The notes under the pieces are model-generated. The model saw nothing but the letters and a program-made list of their open reading frames with translations, was not told the origin of the DNA and searched no databases. Positions 4,546 to 5,373 of a stretch of DNA of 5,373 nt are shown one piece after another. Where the stretch lies: positions 1-5,373 of the forward strand of contig DATEGZ010000052.1 in NCBI GenBank assembly GCA_035279905.1, read 5' to 3'. The translations under genes were made by a program, and so were the position numbers. The number at the start of each line of letters is the position of its first letter. Positions within the stretch are counted from its first letter, which is position 1. Origin of the DNA: DATEGZ01 sp035279905 (GTDB taxonomy: Bacteria; Acidobacteriota; Vicinamibacteria; Vicinamibacterales; SCN-69-37).

Positions 4546-5373
4546 CGCGGTGTACGCCGCAATCGCCAGCATCTCGTCCGGCGTGAGCTTCGCGACGACG
4601 GCCTTCATCAGATCGCTCCAGAGCCCCTTGCGCGTGCCCGCCAGCATGTCGAAGAGCTGGCGCGCCTGGTAGCTCGGCGATCGTCCCGCGAGCCCCGGCA
4701 CCGGGCCGAGGCCGTGCAGATCCGCGCCGTGACAGACGCCGCACGCGATCGTGCGGCCGCCGCCTCCCGTCGTGACGAGCGCTTCGCCCTTCTTGATGCT
4801 GCCCACGGGCACGTAGGCGACGAATCCGGATCGCGGATCGCGGAGCTCGGTCTGATCGGGATGGTCGGGCACCTCGATGATGCGGTCGCCCGTCGGCTCG
4901 GTCTCGGCGCCGTCGAGCGGCAGGAACATGCCGCCCGACAGCCGCGTCTTCGGCACCGTCGCGGTTTCGACGACGCGAATCCAGGCCGTGCGCTTGAGCG
5001 ACGAGAAGTACTCCGCGCTCGCCTTCACTTCGTCGTCGGTCATCGCTTTCGCGATCGCAGTCATGATCGCGGTGTTCGTCTTGCGCGTTTCCGCGCTCTT
5101 GCGAAGGTCGCGCTTGAAGTCGGCGATCTGCTGCGTGAAGTAGGCGGCCGGCAAACCGTCGAGGCCGGCGTTCTCCGGGCGGCCGCGTCCGTTCGGGTAG
5201 TGACACAGCCCGCACGCGCGAGCGTCCGGCCGCCGGCCGGTCAGCACGATGTCCGGCGGCTTGGGGTGATCCTCGGGAAACCAGTCGGCGATGTTGAAGC
5301 CGTCGCGGATCTGCGTGAGCGTGAACGCCTGCGTGCTCCCCGGCACGTGCTTCGGCGATCCATCATCGGCCGG
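4528..5373 (-). CDS. diheme cytochrome c, N-terminus beyond the window
   Basis: The frame is open to the right edge: nine codons (PADDGSPKH) precede the GTG at 5346, which is therefore not the real start. 281 residues are visible. There are two c-type heme sites, CGLCH (54-58) and CGVCH (211-215), each heading a cytochrome-c-like domain. Probable distal Met ligands are near residues 104 (NTAIMTAIAK) and 256 (SDLMKAVV). Conserved blocks include YPNGRGRPENAGLDGLPAAY, IRVVETATVPKTRL and GLGPVPGLAGRSPSY. This matches a family of periplasmic diheme cytochromes of the cytochrome c553/c4 type; such proteins carry electrons, often beside dehydrogenases or oxidases. The partner is not in the window and may lie beyond the right edge. 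A signal peptide is expected in the missing part. The stop codon lies inside the last codons of the convergent membrane protein gene. Confidence 0.92.
   Translation of the reverse strand, partial: PADDGSPKHVPGSTQAFTLTQIRDGFNIADWFPEDHPKPPDIVLTGRRPDARACGLCHYPNGRGRPENAGLDGLPAAYFTQQIADFKRDLRKSAETRKTNTAIMTAIAKAMTDDEVKASAEYFSSLKRTAWIRVVETATVPKTRLSGGMFLPLDGAETEPTGDRIIEVPDHPDQTELRDPRSGFVAYVPVGSIKKGEALVTTGGGGRTIACGVCHGADLHGLGPVPGLAGRSPSYQARQLFDMLAGTRKGLWSDLMKAVVAKLTPDEMLAIAAYTASRPAQ

Noticed and set aside
4415..5215. Open frame of 266 codons on the - strand overlapping the cytochrome c gene
   Set aside because: It is an out-of-frame shadow: Arg-rich, without heme motifs, while the overlapping frame has two CxxCH sites and family-wide conservation.

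Overview
The window is GC-rich, tightly packed, ordinary bacterial chromosome. The best taxonomic guess is Acidobacteriota, possibly Vicinamibacteria. This rests on a permease C-terminus of the MacB/FtsX type that resembles the acidobacterial duplicated orphan permeases, plus protein families I associate with such genomes. It is an inference from recognised sequence style, not a database result. I see no tRNA, rRNA, insertion sequence, CRISPR array or phage gene.

Layout, left to right. (1) The 3' part of an ABC-transporter-type permease on the + strand enters from the left edge (1-957). (2) A 216-base gap carries three short perfect hairpins and leads into a small RRM RNA-binding protein with a Gly/Arg-rich tail (1174-1527). 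A strong stem-loop follows that gene (1552-1596). (3) A 68-residue protein (1703-1909) looks like a free-standing copy of the Tudor-like domain found at the C-terminus of PcrA/UvrD helicases. (4) Converging on it, with only 16 bases between the stop codons, is a B12-binding-type radical SAM protein on the - strand (1926-3482). Its last codons carry an exact 15-bp tandem duplication. (5) Upstream of that gene on the same strand is a small, highly charged protein (3597-3791). (6) It is divergent from a conserved multi-pass membrane protein of unknown function on the + strand (3859-4545); 67 bases separate the two start codons. (7) The membrane protein gene overlaps tail-to-tail by 18 bases with a diheme cytochrome c gene that runs off the right edge (4528-5373, - strand).

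There is no evident multi-gene pathway. The radical SAM and small charged genes could be co-transcribed. The RRM and Tudor-like genes are both small, likely nucleic-acid-related and co-directional, but a terminator-like hairpin separates them. Four of the five genes with a visible start use GTG, and in three of those a Shine-Dalgarno sequence supports the choice. The most interesting leads are the structured RNA around the RRM gene, the free-standing Tudor-like protein and the crowded divergent promoter region. I did not find a clearly new multi-gene system.
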